A stretch of 52,020 nt of DNA from an uncultured Lachnospiraceae bacterium (GTDB lineage: Bacteria; Bacillota; Clostridia; Lachnospirales; Lachnospiraceae). Positions 24,978-33,354 of the stretch are shown piece after piece. Positions within the stretch are counted from its first letter, which is position 1, and each line of letters opens with the position of its first letter. The notes beneath the pieces were generated by a model. It was not told the origin of the DNA and did no database searches. It worked only from the letters and a program-made list of their open reading frames with translations. Made by a program: the position numbers and the translations under genes. Location of the stretch: contig CAJTKU010000019.1 of the NCBI GenBank assembly GCA_910577015.1, positions 1 to 52,020 on the forward strand, in the 5' to 3' direction.

Positions 24978-25418
24978 ATGGATAACTTAACCAAAGAACA
25001 GCGGCATAAAAATATGGTCAACATAAAATCAGAAAATACTTCAATTGAAATATGTTTGCGAAAAGCATTGTGGAAAAAAGGATACAGATATAGAAAAAAT
25101 TATAAAATGCTTCCTGGTAAGCCGGATATTGTATTAACCAAATATAAGATTGCAATTTTTTGTGATAGTGAGTTTTTTCACGGTAAAAATTGGGAAGTTC
25201 TTAAACCACGAATAGAAAAAGGCAGTAATTCAGATTTTTGGATTAAGAAGATAAATCGGAATAGGGAACGCGACGATGAAGTAAATAAGCAGTTGTTATT
25301 CTTGGGGTGGACGGTTATTCGCTTTTGGGGAAATGATATAAAGAAAAATGTTGATGAATGCGTTAAAGTTCTTGATGAAACTGTCTTCGATATCATTACA
25401 GAGAATTATGATATATAA
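24978..25418 (+). CDS. vsr: Vsr-type DNA mismatch endonuclease
   Basis: A 146-residue Vsr-fold nuclease. Vsr proteins nick next to T:G mismatches produced when 5-methylcytosine deaminates. The family opening N-M-V-N-I-K-S-E-N-T-S-I-E is present (canonical M-S-x-I-x-x-K-x-T-x-P-E), with the catalytic Asp in LPGKPDIVLTKYKIAIF. The usual zinc-binding F-V-H-G-C-F-W-H block is replaced by F-C-D-S-E-F-F-H-G-K-N-W, so the zinc cysteines appear to be missing. The nearby cytosine-5 methyltransferase at 26346 gives it a clear reason to be here. AAGGTGGG precedes the ATG. Confidence 0.85.
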   Translation: MDNLTKEQRHKNMVNIKSENTSIEICLRKALWKKGYRYRKNYKMLPGKPDIVLTKYKIAIFCDSEFFHGKNWEVLKPRIEKGSNSDFWIKKINRNRERDDEVNKQLLFLGWTVIRFWGNDIKKNVDECVKVLDETVFDIITENYDI

Positions 25419-25446
25419 AAAAGATTGGCTGTTTCCAATCTTTTTT
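25417..25446. terminator. Bidirectional terminator between vsr and the convergent gene
   Basis: AAAAAAGATTGG (25417-25428) pairs perfectly with CCAATCTTTTTT (25435-25446), loop CTGTTT, followed by more T on the plus strand and A-rich, hence T-rich, flank on the minus strand. It sits between the convergent stops of vsr and the putative restriction enzyme gene. Confidence 0.85.
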
Positions 25447-25462
25447 TTGTGGAAGGATAATT

Positions 25463-26188
25463 TTAGTAACGGGACAAATCTAGCGTATAAGAATTGGGAA
25501 GGCAAACATTTGCAATGTCGTTACTAAAATCTTCAAGTTTTCTGAGTAATGGTTTATCATATACATTTTTGATGTTGGTAGCAGGATAGCCGTTCGCAGG
25601 AGAATATCGTCGGACTAATCTTGGAGGAAGTCCTGCAGTTGTAGGAATCATTGCATCTAGTGTGTTGTAAAGTGTTTGTGGCATATAAATTGCAATGAAG
25701 CCTCTCTGCTTATATTGCTTTACACGATCAGGAGACCATTCTTTAGGGTCATCAAATAATCCAAAACCAATAACAGGAGCAGCATTTTGGCCGGTACCGC
25801 TAACAATAAGACGCTCTTTGGCTTTGTAGCTTTTTACGGAAATAAAAAGATTAAACGGAGATCCCATTATTGCATAATCTCCAATCCAATCCCAAGTTTT
25901 TGGAAGTTTATCATAACGATTTGGGGCTGCAGCATCGAGAGCAATTTTGCAGATTAATTCAGTGACAGCTCCAGTCACTTTAACATCTTCAGTAAGTCCT
26001 GCATTTATTATATCTGCATGGACAGAATCCCTAGCAGATAAAATTTGATATATATTGGAGTATTGAATTTGGGGAGTAGTATTTGCTAAGCCACTTCGTC
26101 TGAGTGTTTCTTCAAAAATTAGTTGAGATTGGGTAATATCGGTTTTTATTTTGTTTTGCACATCTATATAATCATTGATGAATGGCAT
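25463..26188 (-). CDS. Probable PD-(D/E)XK restriction endonuclease
   Basis: A 241-residue soluble protein. It has a possible nuclease core W-D-W-I-G-D-Y-A-I-M-G-S-P-F-N-L-F-I-S-V-K-S-Y, in which an Asp is followed about 14 residues later by S-V-K, as in PD-(D/E)XK enzymes. I do not recognise a specific restriction enzyme family. Support for the function comes from position: it is flanked by vsr and by a divergent cytosine-5 methyltransferase with its own HTH. The frame runs to 26236; the ATG at 26188 is chosen because AAGGAGGGG lies 9-10 bases upstream on the minus strand. Another nuclease class is possible. Confidence 0.55.
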   Translation of the reverse strand: MPFINDYIDVQNKIKTDITQSQLIFEETLRRSGLANTTPQIQYSNIYQILSARDSVHADIINAGLTEDVKVTGAVTELICKIALDAAAPNRYDKLPKTWDWIGDYAIMGSPFNLFISVKSYKAKERLIVSGTGQNAAPVIGFGLFDDPKEWSPDRVKQYKQRGFIAIYMPQTLYNTLDAMIPTTAGLPPRLVRRYSPANGYPATNIKNVYDKPLLRKLEDFSNDIANVCLPNSYTLDLSRY

Positions 26189-26274
26189 ATCTAACACCCC
26201 TCCTTGTTGGAATAGAAATATTATATCATAGTCCAAAGATTTAGTATACAGGTAATAAATAAATGAAAAATAAC

Positions 26275-26303
26275 TTCACTTTATTGCCAAAATGTGATAA
26301 AAT
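26275..26303 (+). promoter_or_regulatory. Likely promoter of the HTH-methyltransferase operon
   Basis: TTCACT (26275-26280) and TAAAAT (26298-26303) have a 17-base spacer and lie 43 bases before the ATG at 26346. GGAGAG at 26331-26336 is the ribosome site. The methyltransferase has an N-terminal HTH and might repress this promoter itself. Confidence 0.5.
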
Positions 26304-26345
26304 GAGGACAGATTGACCTACTAATCAAGAGGAGAGAAGCCAGAT

Positions 26346-27506
26346 ATGGATATTTATGAAGCAGTTAAGGAAAAAAGAAAAAGTTTGGGTCTTACTCAAA
26401 AGGATTTTGCAGATGCACTTGGAATGGGGAGAAATGGTGAGAGAACTTTGAGACGGTGGGAGAATGGGGAATCTACACCATCTACATTGGAGTATAAGAG
26501 TATTATGCAGTTTGCTAATGTTGTGCCATATGAAGAACAGCATAAAAAGGCTAAATTTAAATATATTGATTTGTTTGCGGGTATTGGTGGAATCCGAATT
26601 CCTTTTCAGGAGTTAGGAGGTACTTGTGTATTTACCTCTGAATGGGATAAATTTGCCCAGAAAACTTATCGGGTAAATTTTGGGAATGAGCCACAAGGAG
26701 ACATTACAAAAATTTCAGCCTCAGATATTCCAGATTTTGATATTTTACTTGCAGGATTTCCGTGTCAGCCGTTTTCTCAGGCAGGTCTGAAAAAAGGATT
26801 TTCTGACACCAGAGGCACTTTGTTTTTTGAAATAGAGAGAATTCTAAAAGAAAAAAATCCAAAGGCATTTCTGTTGGAAAACGTTAAACAGCTAAAAGGA
26901 CATGATAAAGGAAGGACATTACGTGTAATTTTAGAGCATTTGGATTCATTGAATTATTATGTAAATTACGCAATTCTGCGAGCGGGAGATTTTGGGGTTC
27001 CACAGAATCGTGAAAGAATTTACATTGTGGGATTGAGTAAAGATTATTTTGATTTGCCGGAAGGGTATACCTTTGAATTTCCTAAACCAATAAATCAGAA
27101 AACTAGACTCGGAGATATATTGGAAAAAAGTGTGGACGAAAAATATACAATTAGTGATGCATTATGGGAAGGTCATCAGCGTAGAAAAAAAGAGCATCAA
27201 GAAAAAGGGAATGGCTTTGGTTACACTTTGTTTAATGAAGAATCAGAATATACTAATACAATTAGTGCGCGTTATTATAAAGATGGTAGCGAAATATTGA
27301 TTGATCAAGGAAAGGGAAAAAATCCAAGGAAACTAACTCCGAGAGAATGTGCAAGATTGCAGGGATTTCCAGAGAAATTCATTATTCCGGTTTCTGATAC
27401 ACAGGCATATAAGCAATTTGGTAACTCTGTTGCTGTGCCAGTTGTGCGGGCTGTTGCAAAAAAGATTATTGAAGAAATAAAAAAATTGCCGAGGAAAGAG
27501 GTATGA
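26346..27506 (+). CDS. HTH-fused DNA cytosine-5 methyltransferase
   Basis: A 386-residue C5 methyltransferase with an extra N-terminal XRE-like HTH (residues 1-60: SLGLTQKDFADALGM, RTLRRWENGESTPS). The catalytic part holds motif I DLFAGIGGIRI (about 75), motif IV GFPCQPFSQAG with the catalytic Cys (about 140), motif VI ENVKQL, motif VIII QNRERIYIVG, and motifs IX/X RECARLQGFPEKF and QFGNSVAVP. Fused HTHs of this type let the enzyme control its own operon, delaying restriction until DNA is methylated. The recognition sequence is not predictable. It is followed after three bases by the McrB-type gene. Confidence 0.93.
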   Translation: MDIYEAVKEKRKSLGLTQKDFADALGMGRNGERTLRRWENGESTPSTLEYKSIMQFANVVPYEEQHKKAKFKYIDLFAGIGGIRIPFQELGGTCVFTSEWDKFAQKTYRVNFGNEPQGDITKISASDIPDFDILLAGFPCQPFSQAGLKKGFSDTRGTLFFEIERILKEKNPKAFLLENVKQLKGHDKGRTLRVILEHLDSLNYYVNYAILRAGDFGVPQNRERIYIVGLSKDYFDLPEGYTFEFPKPINQKTRLGDILEKSVDEKYTISDALWEGHQRRKKEHQEKGNGFGYTLFNEESEYTNTISARYYKDGSEILIDQGKGKNPRKLTPRECARLQGFPEKFIIPVSDTQAYKQFGNSVAVPVVRAVAKKIIEEIKKLPRKEV

Positions 27507-27509
27507 TAA

Positions 27510-30500
27510 ATGGATGAAAAATATATATTAGCCGATTTGGGGAGTGTGGCTGAGATAATACAATCAAAAATAGAAAAGGAGTTTACACATGATGATATAC
27601 AGTTAAGCACAGGGTTTAAGGAAGCATTTAGTAACTACGCCACTTCGGCAGGAAGTAGTGTGGAATATATGAAAACTACAGTGATTATTTCTAATTCAGC
27701 TGGACAAAAAATATATGCGCCTAATCAGTGGTTTGTATTAGCAGCATATGCAGTGGAGTTTGTTCAAGAGATAATAAAGTACAGGAATCTTACAGAAGAA
27801 TTATTGGATACCTACAAAAATAGATTTATTCAAGATAATGGAAGACCTTTTGAAAAAAAAGATATATACAAATCCTTAAAAACCGATGAACTAAGTAAAT
27901 TCAAAGATATTTTTATTGATTCAATGACAGAAATGTTGCAAAAAGATGTAGATGACAACCAGATTGTAGAAAATAATGTGGAATTGTTATATAGGTTTGT
28001 ATCTGATGATAAATGGTGGTATGGGGGTAAGGGAATAGAAAGGACAAATGATTTTTATGTTTCTCCTATATTGGGTATTTTAAATTTAGTAAACGCCAGC
28101 CAGTCATATGTTGCAACGATTACATATGCATATGTTAATGATGAGAAGCTGAGAAGGGAACTATCTACTATGGTTTTGGCTGACTCAAGTGAGATATTGG
28201 ATGAGGCTGGAAAATTAGAAAATGAATACCAACGGGCAGCAAGAATTTTGAATGATTATATTTTGGAGTCGGGAATTGTTTACGAAAAGACAGAGGATGA
28301 ATTGATTTCAATATTGGACGAGTTTAAAAGAAAGTTTGCACCTGAAAGACTCATGGAACTGTCTGATGAAGATTTATTGCGTGAAATGTTTTATACAGCG
28401 GAGCAGACTAATGACAGTATGTGCTATTGGTTAGAGTTTCATAAGGACTGTAGAAGTCAGTTCGGCAGTGTGACGGGAGGGACATCTCTTAAATTTGGAT
28501 TATATCAGAACAAGGAAGGCGAGTGGATTACAGGCAGTCCGGCCAAAAAGGAGCTTGTTTCATTTGATGAGGCCGTTCAAATTGGAAAATCTATCCGAGA
28601 TAAATTGGCAAGAGGTGTAGAAATAATAGAAGACAGCACGCTTGATGATGTTTCGGATTATGAAGAACTCCATGATAAACTTGTGGATGCTTTGGGTAAT
28701 TTTGCTACAAATAACTGGGTACACAAATATTTTTATATGATGTTCCCGAATAAATTTGCAACTTGGCATTCCGAAGATTGGCAGAAACATGGATTACGGG
28801 CACTGCTCATTAATCCAAGTAGCAAGACCTATGGCAGAAGCGGGCAGATAGCCATAGTTGCAAAATATGCTGGATTGATGGCTGCGCATCTTGGAGAGGC
28901 GTTCTATGATAAGTTCGGGGGAATTAAGCAGTTTTGTAGACTTGGAACTTCTGATCATGATGAAAATTATGCAGAAGATTGGAGAAAACAGAATATTGCA
29001 GCCATAGGTTGGCCGGCAGTTGGTTCATTAGAAAATTACGCACAGACGAATGGTTATACGGGAAGGGATATTGTCAAAAAGGCTCTTGCAGAAAAAATGC
29101 AAGATGAATACTATCCCAACGATGCTGGAATCGCATCACGAAAAGCAGGAGAATTGCAGACCTTTTATAAAACCACACAAGACAGTATTTTTGTAATGAT
29201 GGATGGGGAGGAGTTGCTTGCACTGTGTGATGATGTTGGTAATTATACATATAATGAGAATAATGCCCATATGCCACACAACAAGTCCGTAACATGGCAT
29301 TGCTGCTTTGACGAAGAGGAAAGACTGCCAAAGAAGGCAGAAGGGCATATGACATCATGCGTTGAACTGAAGGATGATGAAAATTTGCTATATCTGTATA
29401 AAAAATATTATTATGATTTGCCGGAAGAAGGTGAGGAAGAAATGTCAGAGATTAAGTCGGAAAAAGAAGAATATATTGAGCCGAATTATAATACAGGTTT
29501 TGAATGCGATTTTGAAAGAAACAGAATTGTGTTCGGTGCACCGGGAACGGGAAAGAGCTATAAACTGAAACAAGAGTCAGAGGAACTTTTAGGTTGTGCA
29601 GAAAACCATATGGAGCGTGTTACTTTCCACACAGATTATTCTTATTCGCAGTTTGTCGGATCATATAAGCCTGTGACAGATACGGCTGGAAATATTCGAT
29701 ATGATTTTGTGCCGGGACCGTTCATGCGTGTATATGTCAATGCCGTTAAAAATACGCAACAGATTATGAAAGTGTACGATGCAATCGAACAGGCAGATAC
29801 CATGTATATGTTTCCAACAAATCCGAATCCGACAAATGAGGATGAGAAGTGGGACTTGTTTGAGGAAATAACGGAAGTAAATCAAGTGGAGACCTTCCAT
29901 GCATCAAAAGAAGCCAAGGTGGGTGATTTGGCACTTATCTATATGGCAAATACCAAACCCGGCTATAAAAACGGTATATATGCTATTGGAAAAATAGTAT
30001 CAAAGAGCGAAGATATTGCTACAGTTCGATTTGATTATGTTTCGTATTATTGGCCGATTGTGGATTATGAAGCGCTTAGACCATTCAGTCCAAATATCCG
30101 CAGTAACGGCAGGGTCAGTGACAAAATCATGGAGTTGATTAAAGATACCATTATTCCGGCAAATCCATATTTGCTTCTTATTGAAGAAATTAACAGAGCG
30201 AAAGTAGCGGCAGTTTTTGGAGATGTGTTTCAATTGCTGGACCGGGACGATGATGGAGTAAGCGAATATGAAATCCAAACATCTGAAGATGTAAGGAAAT
30301 ACCTTGCATCACAATTAGGTGGTGCCCCCAAAGACTGGCTTAAAATAAAGCTGCCTGACAATATGTTTATATGGGCATCCATGAATAGTGCAGACCAAGG
30401 GGTGTTCCCTATGGATACGGCTTTCAAGAGAAGATGGAGTTTTGAATACCTCGGAATCAATGAAAATGAGGAAGAAATAGAGGGAATGATTCAACTTGGT

Positions 30501-30854
30501 GATGATCCGGAGCCTATCGAATGGAATACACTCCGTAAGGCAATCAATGACAAGTTGTCGAAACAGTATAAGGTAAATGAAGATAAGCTGATGGGACCTT
30601 TTTTCCTTTCCAAGAAGGTTCTGAAGACGGATGAGGAAGGAATGATTGAGGATACGGAAGGATTCATACGGACCTTCAAGAGCAAGGTCATCATGTATTT
30701 GTATGAGGATGCTGCAAAACAGCACAAGTATAAACTGTTTGAGGGCTGTGATAATTCGAAATATTCATCTGTATGTGATGCGTTTGATAAAATTGGAATC
30801 AGGATATTTGGAGATAACTTCAAAGCTGATTATTATAACAATCAGGAAGGGTAA
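27510..30854 (+). CDS. McrB-type AAA+ GTPase/ATPase with EVE-like insertion (LlaJI R1-like)
   Basis: A 1,114-residue restriction motor. The AAA+ module starts with VFGAPGTGKSYKL (Walker A, about 676-683), has Walker B LLLIEEINRAK (about 890) and the McrB-like signature MNSADQG (about 957; canonical M-N-T-A-D-R-S) then DTAFKRRWSFE. Between Walker A and B, residues about 760-860 (MYMFPTNPNP to LRPFSP) form an insertion with the look of an EVE/PUA-like modified-base reader (GDLALIYMANTKPGYKNGIYAIGKIV). The N-terminal 640 residues hold further unassigned domains, with an AIGWPAVGSL segment near 510 that may be a second reader. It would power the nuclease encoded next. Confidence 0.85.
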   Translation: MDEKYILADLGSVAEIIQSKIEKEFTHDDIQLSTGFKEAFSNYATSAGSSVEYMKTTVIISNSAGQKIYAPNQWFVLAAYAVEFVQEIIKYRNLTEELLDTYKNRFIQDNGRPFEKKDIYKSLKTDELSKFKDIFIDSMTEMLQKDVDDNQIVENNVELLYRFVSDDKWWYGGKGIERTNDFYVSPILGILNLVNASQSYVATITYAYVNDEKLRRELSTMVLADSSEILDEAGKLENEYQRAARILNDYILESGIVYEKTEDELISILDEFKRKFAPERLMELSDEDLLREMFYTAEQTNDSMCYWLEFHKDCRSQFGSVTGGTSLKFGLYQNKEGEWITGSPAKKELVSFDEAVQIGKSIRDKLARGVEIIEDSTLDDVSDYEELHDKLVDALGNFATNNWVHKYFYMMFPNKFATWHSEDWQKHGLRALLINPSSKTYGRSGQIAIVAKYAGLMAAHLGEAFYDKFGGIKQFCRLGTSDHDENYAEDWRKQNIAAIGWPAVGSLENYAQTNGYTGRDIVKKALAEKMQDEYYPNDAGIASRKAGELQTFYKTTQDSIFVMMDGEELLALCDDVGNYTYNENNAHMPHNKSVTWHCCFDEEERLPKKAEGHMTSCVELKDDENLLYLYKKYYYDLPEEGEEEMSEIKSEKEEYIEPNYNTGFECDFERNRIVFGAPGTGKSYKLKQESEELLGCAENHMERVTFHTDYSYSQFVGSYKPVTDTAGNIRYDFVPGPFMRVYVNAVKNTQQIMKVYDAIEQADTMYMFPTNPNPTNEDEKWDLFEEITEVNQVETFHASKEAKVGDLALIYMANTKPGYKNGIYAIGKIVSKSEDIATVRFDYVSYYWPIVDYEALRPFSPNIRSNGRVSDKIMELIKDTIIPANPYLLLIEEINRAKVAAVFGDVFQLLDRDDDGVSEYEIQTSEDVRKYLASQLGGAPKDWLKIKLPDNMFIWASMNSADQGVFPMDTAFKRRWSFEYLGINENEEEIEGMIQLGDDPEPIEWNTLRKAINDKLSKQYKVNEDKLMGPFFLSKKVLKTDEEGMIEDTEGFIRTFKSKVIMYLYEDAAKQHKYKLFEGCDNSKYSSVCDAFDKIGIRIFGDNFKADYYNNQEG

Positions 30855-30859
30855 GCCGT

Positions 30860-32329
30860 ATGAAAATCATTTCGAGCTATGTCAGGGAGCAGAGGCGGTA
30901 TTCCAAGAATGAGCTTCGGAGTCTCTTTGCTTATGACGAGCAGGGAGTCGAACAGTTCATAAAGAATTTGAAGGCCTATGGTGTCCTGAAGACAGTAAAC
31001 AATAATGTGGAACAGTTGGCACTTTCTGATTTGGTGGATGAGGATATCCAAATAGCGGATGAATCCGCTGGAAACGATGAGTACCTGTATGTTTTTACCT
31101 ATGTTGGTGTCATAACATATGGCAGTAGGATTATAAAAATATATCCAAAGTATCTCCTTTCGGCGGTTGAGCCGCTAGAAGAGATGAAGCAGGTCATGAA
31201 GGTTTTAGAACGTTACAGCAATTCCGATGAGCAGATAGTTAATTTGTTTAATGGCGATGGGGATAACCGTAGCTTCAATTTGCTTGCTATTATCCTTTAT
31301 TTACTCAATGACTATCATGAGTACGGGGTGTACAACAACAGCGAAGATATAGTAGAGGTTAATGGAGAAGGGGCAATCCTTTGGGAAAAAACCATTAATG
31401 ATGGATTTACTATTATCCGGGACAACCGTCCCTATTATACAGAACTGTATACCGAAAAGACTATTGATGATGAAATGGATTATTTCAAGAGACTTCATGA
31501 GTGCATTTTGACTGAATGCTCCAAGCAGCTTCATGATTCTGAGTTGGAGGAGCTGTTCGAGATGGCTTCTGTGGAATTGTCTGATGAGAGTTTAGAGGAT
31601 TTTGGCGACAAGGAATACATATTGGATAGAATTCAAGCTGAACTCAGTTTGCAGTTTAACACCAGAAGGCAGATACTTCTGAAAACAATGTACACCTATG
31701 TTTCGCAAGACAGGAGAGTCTTGGAGGAAAATGAAGGAATCAGTATGTTTGGAACGACAGCGTTCCATGCAGTATGGGAAAAAATATGTGCAGAGGTATT
31801 TAATAATAAGTTGGCAACACCTATCGGAAACCTTGGATTAACTAAGCCTTTGGCGGTAGAGTTTAAGAAGGAAAAGAAACTGATAGAAATAATCGATTTG
31901 CCAGAATGGAAAGCTGCTGATATGGATAAACCAATATTTGCCAAGGATACGCTTATACCTGATATCATTGCGACAGGACAGAGCAATGATGGAGATTATT
32001 TTATAATTTTGGATGCAAAATATTATAATATCCAACTTGAAAAAGGTAAAGTATTGCGGGGTAATCCGGGAATTGGAGATGTGACAAAGCAGTACCTTTA
32101 TCAGTTGGCATATAGAAATTTTATCCAAAAGCAGTCGATTTCTATTGTAAAAAACTGTTTTATAATGCCTACTGAAAAGAATGATGTTATTCTTAAAGGA
32201 ACTGTCAGATTGGCAATGTTGGAAGCCTTGGGATTGGAAAACATAAAAATACGCCAATTGCCAGCACATAGAGTTTATGAATATTATCTTACAAGGAAGA
32301 AAATGCCAATAGAGGAATTGGCACTATAA
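30860..32329 (+). CDS. LlaJI-family / McrC-type restriction endonuclease subunit
   Basis: A 489-residue nuclease partner of the McrB-type motor. The N-terminal half (about 1-250) resembles the LlaJI restriction family (VFTYVGVITYGSRIIKIYPKYL, SFNLLAIILYLLNDYHEYGVY). The C-terminal half carries a PD-(D/E)XK site: LIPDIIATG then YFIILDAKYYN, giving the D...D-A-K pattern, with Q-L-A-Y following after the usual gap. Family knowledge: LlaJI couples cytosine-5 methyltransferases with an McrBC-like restriction complex. It starts five bases after the McrB-type gene, so the two are translationally linked. Confidence 0.87.
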   Translation: MKIISSYVREQRRYSKNELRSLFAYDEQGVEQFIKNLKAYGVLKTVNNNVEQLALSDLVDEDIQIADESAGNDEYLYVFTYVGVITYGSRIIKIYPKYLLSAVEPLEEMKQVMKVLERYSNSDEQIVNLFNGDGDNRSFNLLAIILYLLNDYHEYGVYNNSEDIVEVNGEGAILWEKTINDGFTIIRDNRPYYTELYTEKTIDDEMDYFKRLHECILTECSKQLHDSELEELFEMASVELSDESLEDFGDKEYILDRIQAELSLQFNTRRQILLKTMYTYVSQDRRVLEENEGISMFGTTAFHAVWEKICAEVFNNKLATPIGNLGLTKPLAVEFKKEKKLIEIIDLPEWKAADMDKPIFAKDTLIPDIIATGQSNDGDYFIILDAKYYNIQLEKGKVLRGNPGIGDVTKQYLYQLAYRNFIQKQSISIVKNCFIMPTEKNDVILKGTVRLAMLEALGLENIKIRQLPAHRVYEYYLTRKKMPIEELAL

Positions 32330-32341
32330 GGAAGTGGATTT

Positions 32342-33070
32342 ATGACGAAAAATAGAAAACAACTTATTAAATACATCATATTTTTTTTAATTGCTGCTGT
32401 ATTAATTTATGTAGTTACTTATTGTTGCTTTTTAGGTGACGGATTTCTATCGGCAGGGAAAGATATGGAGAAAAAAGACTGGCTAGGATTTTTCGGAGCA
32501 TATCTATCTTTTATAGGAACTGTTGCAGTTAGTATTGCAGCCGCACTGCAAAGCAGCTACTATAATAAAAGAGAGAATCAAAGGCGGGCATATGAGCGAT
32601 TCGAGTTGATACAACCTATTTTTTCTATTGATATTAGCGAAAGAAATAGTCATGTTGGGAATTATGCCCTTGCCATTAATCCTAGCGATTCATCGACTTT
32701 TCCCCGGTTTGATAATTTTACTCTTAAAATTAAAAATTTGGGAGAATATCCTGCTCTGCATATATGTATTTTTGAAAAATATATGTTTCCTGTGATTGAT
32801 TCCAAGGAAGAGAAAAAAATACTGGTTGCATTTGAAGATTCTGAGGATGTAAAAAAATATCCAAAAGGAATACCTGCTATTCTTCCCCTTGAGGATATGG
32901 ATAGAGGTGGCGAAAGACTGCCATATGAATTCAACATTGCTTATGATGACATTGATGGAAACTCCGTATTCCAAACTTTTAAACTGATGGATTTTGAAGA
33001 GAAAAAGTATTATTCATTAAAGAAACGAGAGGTTACTGTTGAATCAGAAAAAAGGAATTTTGCGGATTGA
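32342..33070 (+). CDS. Membrane protein of unknown function in the restriction operon
   Basis: A 242-residue protein with two N-terminal membrane helices (IIFFLIAAVLIYVVTYCCFL, about 11-30, and FFGAYLSFIGTVAVSIAAAL, about 49-68), a short basic linker (YYNKRENQRRAYERF), then a soluble beta-rich domain of about 160 residues (FTLKIKNLGEYPALHICIFE). The charge pattern places the soluble domain in the cytoplasm. No enzymatic motif is recognised. It begins 12 bases after the nuclease gene and has no promoter of its own visible, so it is probably part of the restriction operon, perhaps as an accessory or membrane effector. Confidence 0.65.
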   Translation: MTKNRKQLIKYIIFFLIAAVLIYVVTYCCFLGDGFLSAGKDMEKKDWLGFFGAYLSFIGTVAVSIAAALQSSYYNKRENQRRAYERFELIQPIFSIDISERNSHVGNYALAINPSDSSTFPRFDNFTLKIKNLGEYPALHICIFEKYMFPVIDSKEEKKILVAFEDSEDVKKYPKGIPAILPLEDMDRGGERLPYEFNIAYDDIDGNSVFQTFKLMDFEEKKYYSLKKREVTVESEKRNFAD

Positions 33071-33098
33071 TTCCTTATCAAAATAAATTGATTTTCAG

Positions 33099-33298
33099 AG
33101 TGCCTATGCGGAATTGTTTGGAGAGCAGGTGCTTGATATTCAAAAAAATGTTGACGGCAGAACAAAGGTTCTATATAATTACAACATCGCTACATTAGCA
33201 GATTGTATGCCATGCAGGAAGAAGCCGAGAAATCACTTCCAAAAGAAGAAAAACAGAAAAGGACGGGCTATCGGTATCCTTATGATTACTTGCATTAA
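33099..33298 (+). pseudogene. Unidentified gene remnant, frameshifted
   Basis: From 33099 the DNA reads S-A-Y-A-E-L-F-G-E-Q-V-L-D-I-Q in one frame, and from the ATG at 33212 it reads M-Q-E-E-A-E-K-S-L-P-K-E-E-K-Q in another, ending Y-R-Y-P-Y-D-Y-L-H and TAA at 33296-33298. Both have protein-like composition and join at a frameshift near 33210. It looks like the decayed C-terminus of a longer gene. I cannot name the family. It separates the restriction operon from the lysogeny switch. Confidence 0.4.
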
Positions 33299-33317
33299 AC
33301 TTTTTTTCAAAAGGGGG

Positions 33318-33346
33318 TTGACAGATGTGACTCCCTTTGATATACT
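33318..33346 (+). promoter_or_regulatory. Promoter of the XRE-ImmA operon
   Basis: TTGACA (33318-33323) and TATACT (33341-33346) have an exact 17-base spacer: a near-consensus promoter. The -35 box is part of a GGGTTGACA site that matches the repeats listed just downstream, so a repressor could cover it. It lies about 180 bases before the XRE gene, which leaves a long leader. Confidence 0.75.
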
Positions 33347-33354
33347 TCATGTTA

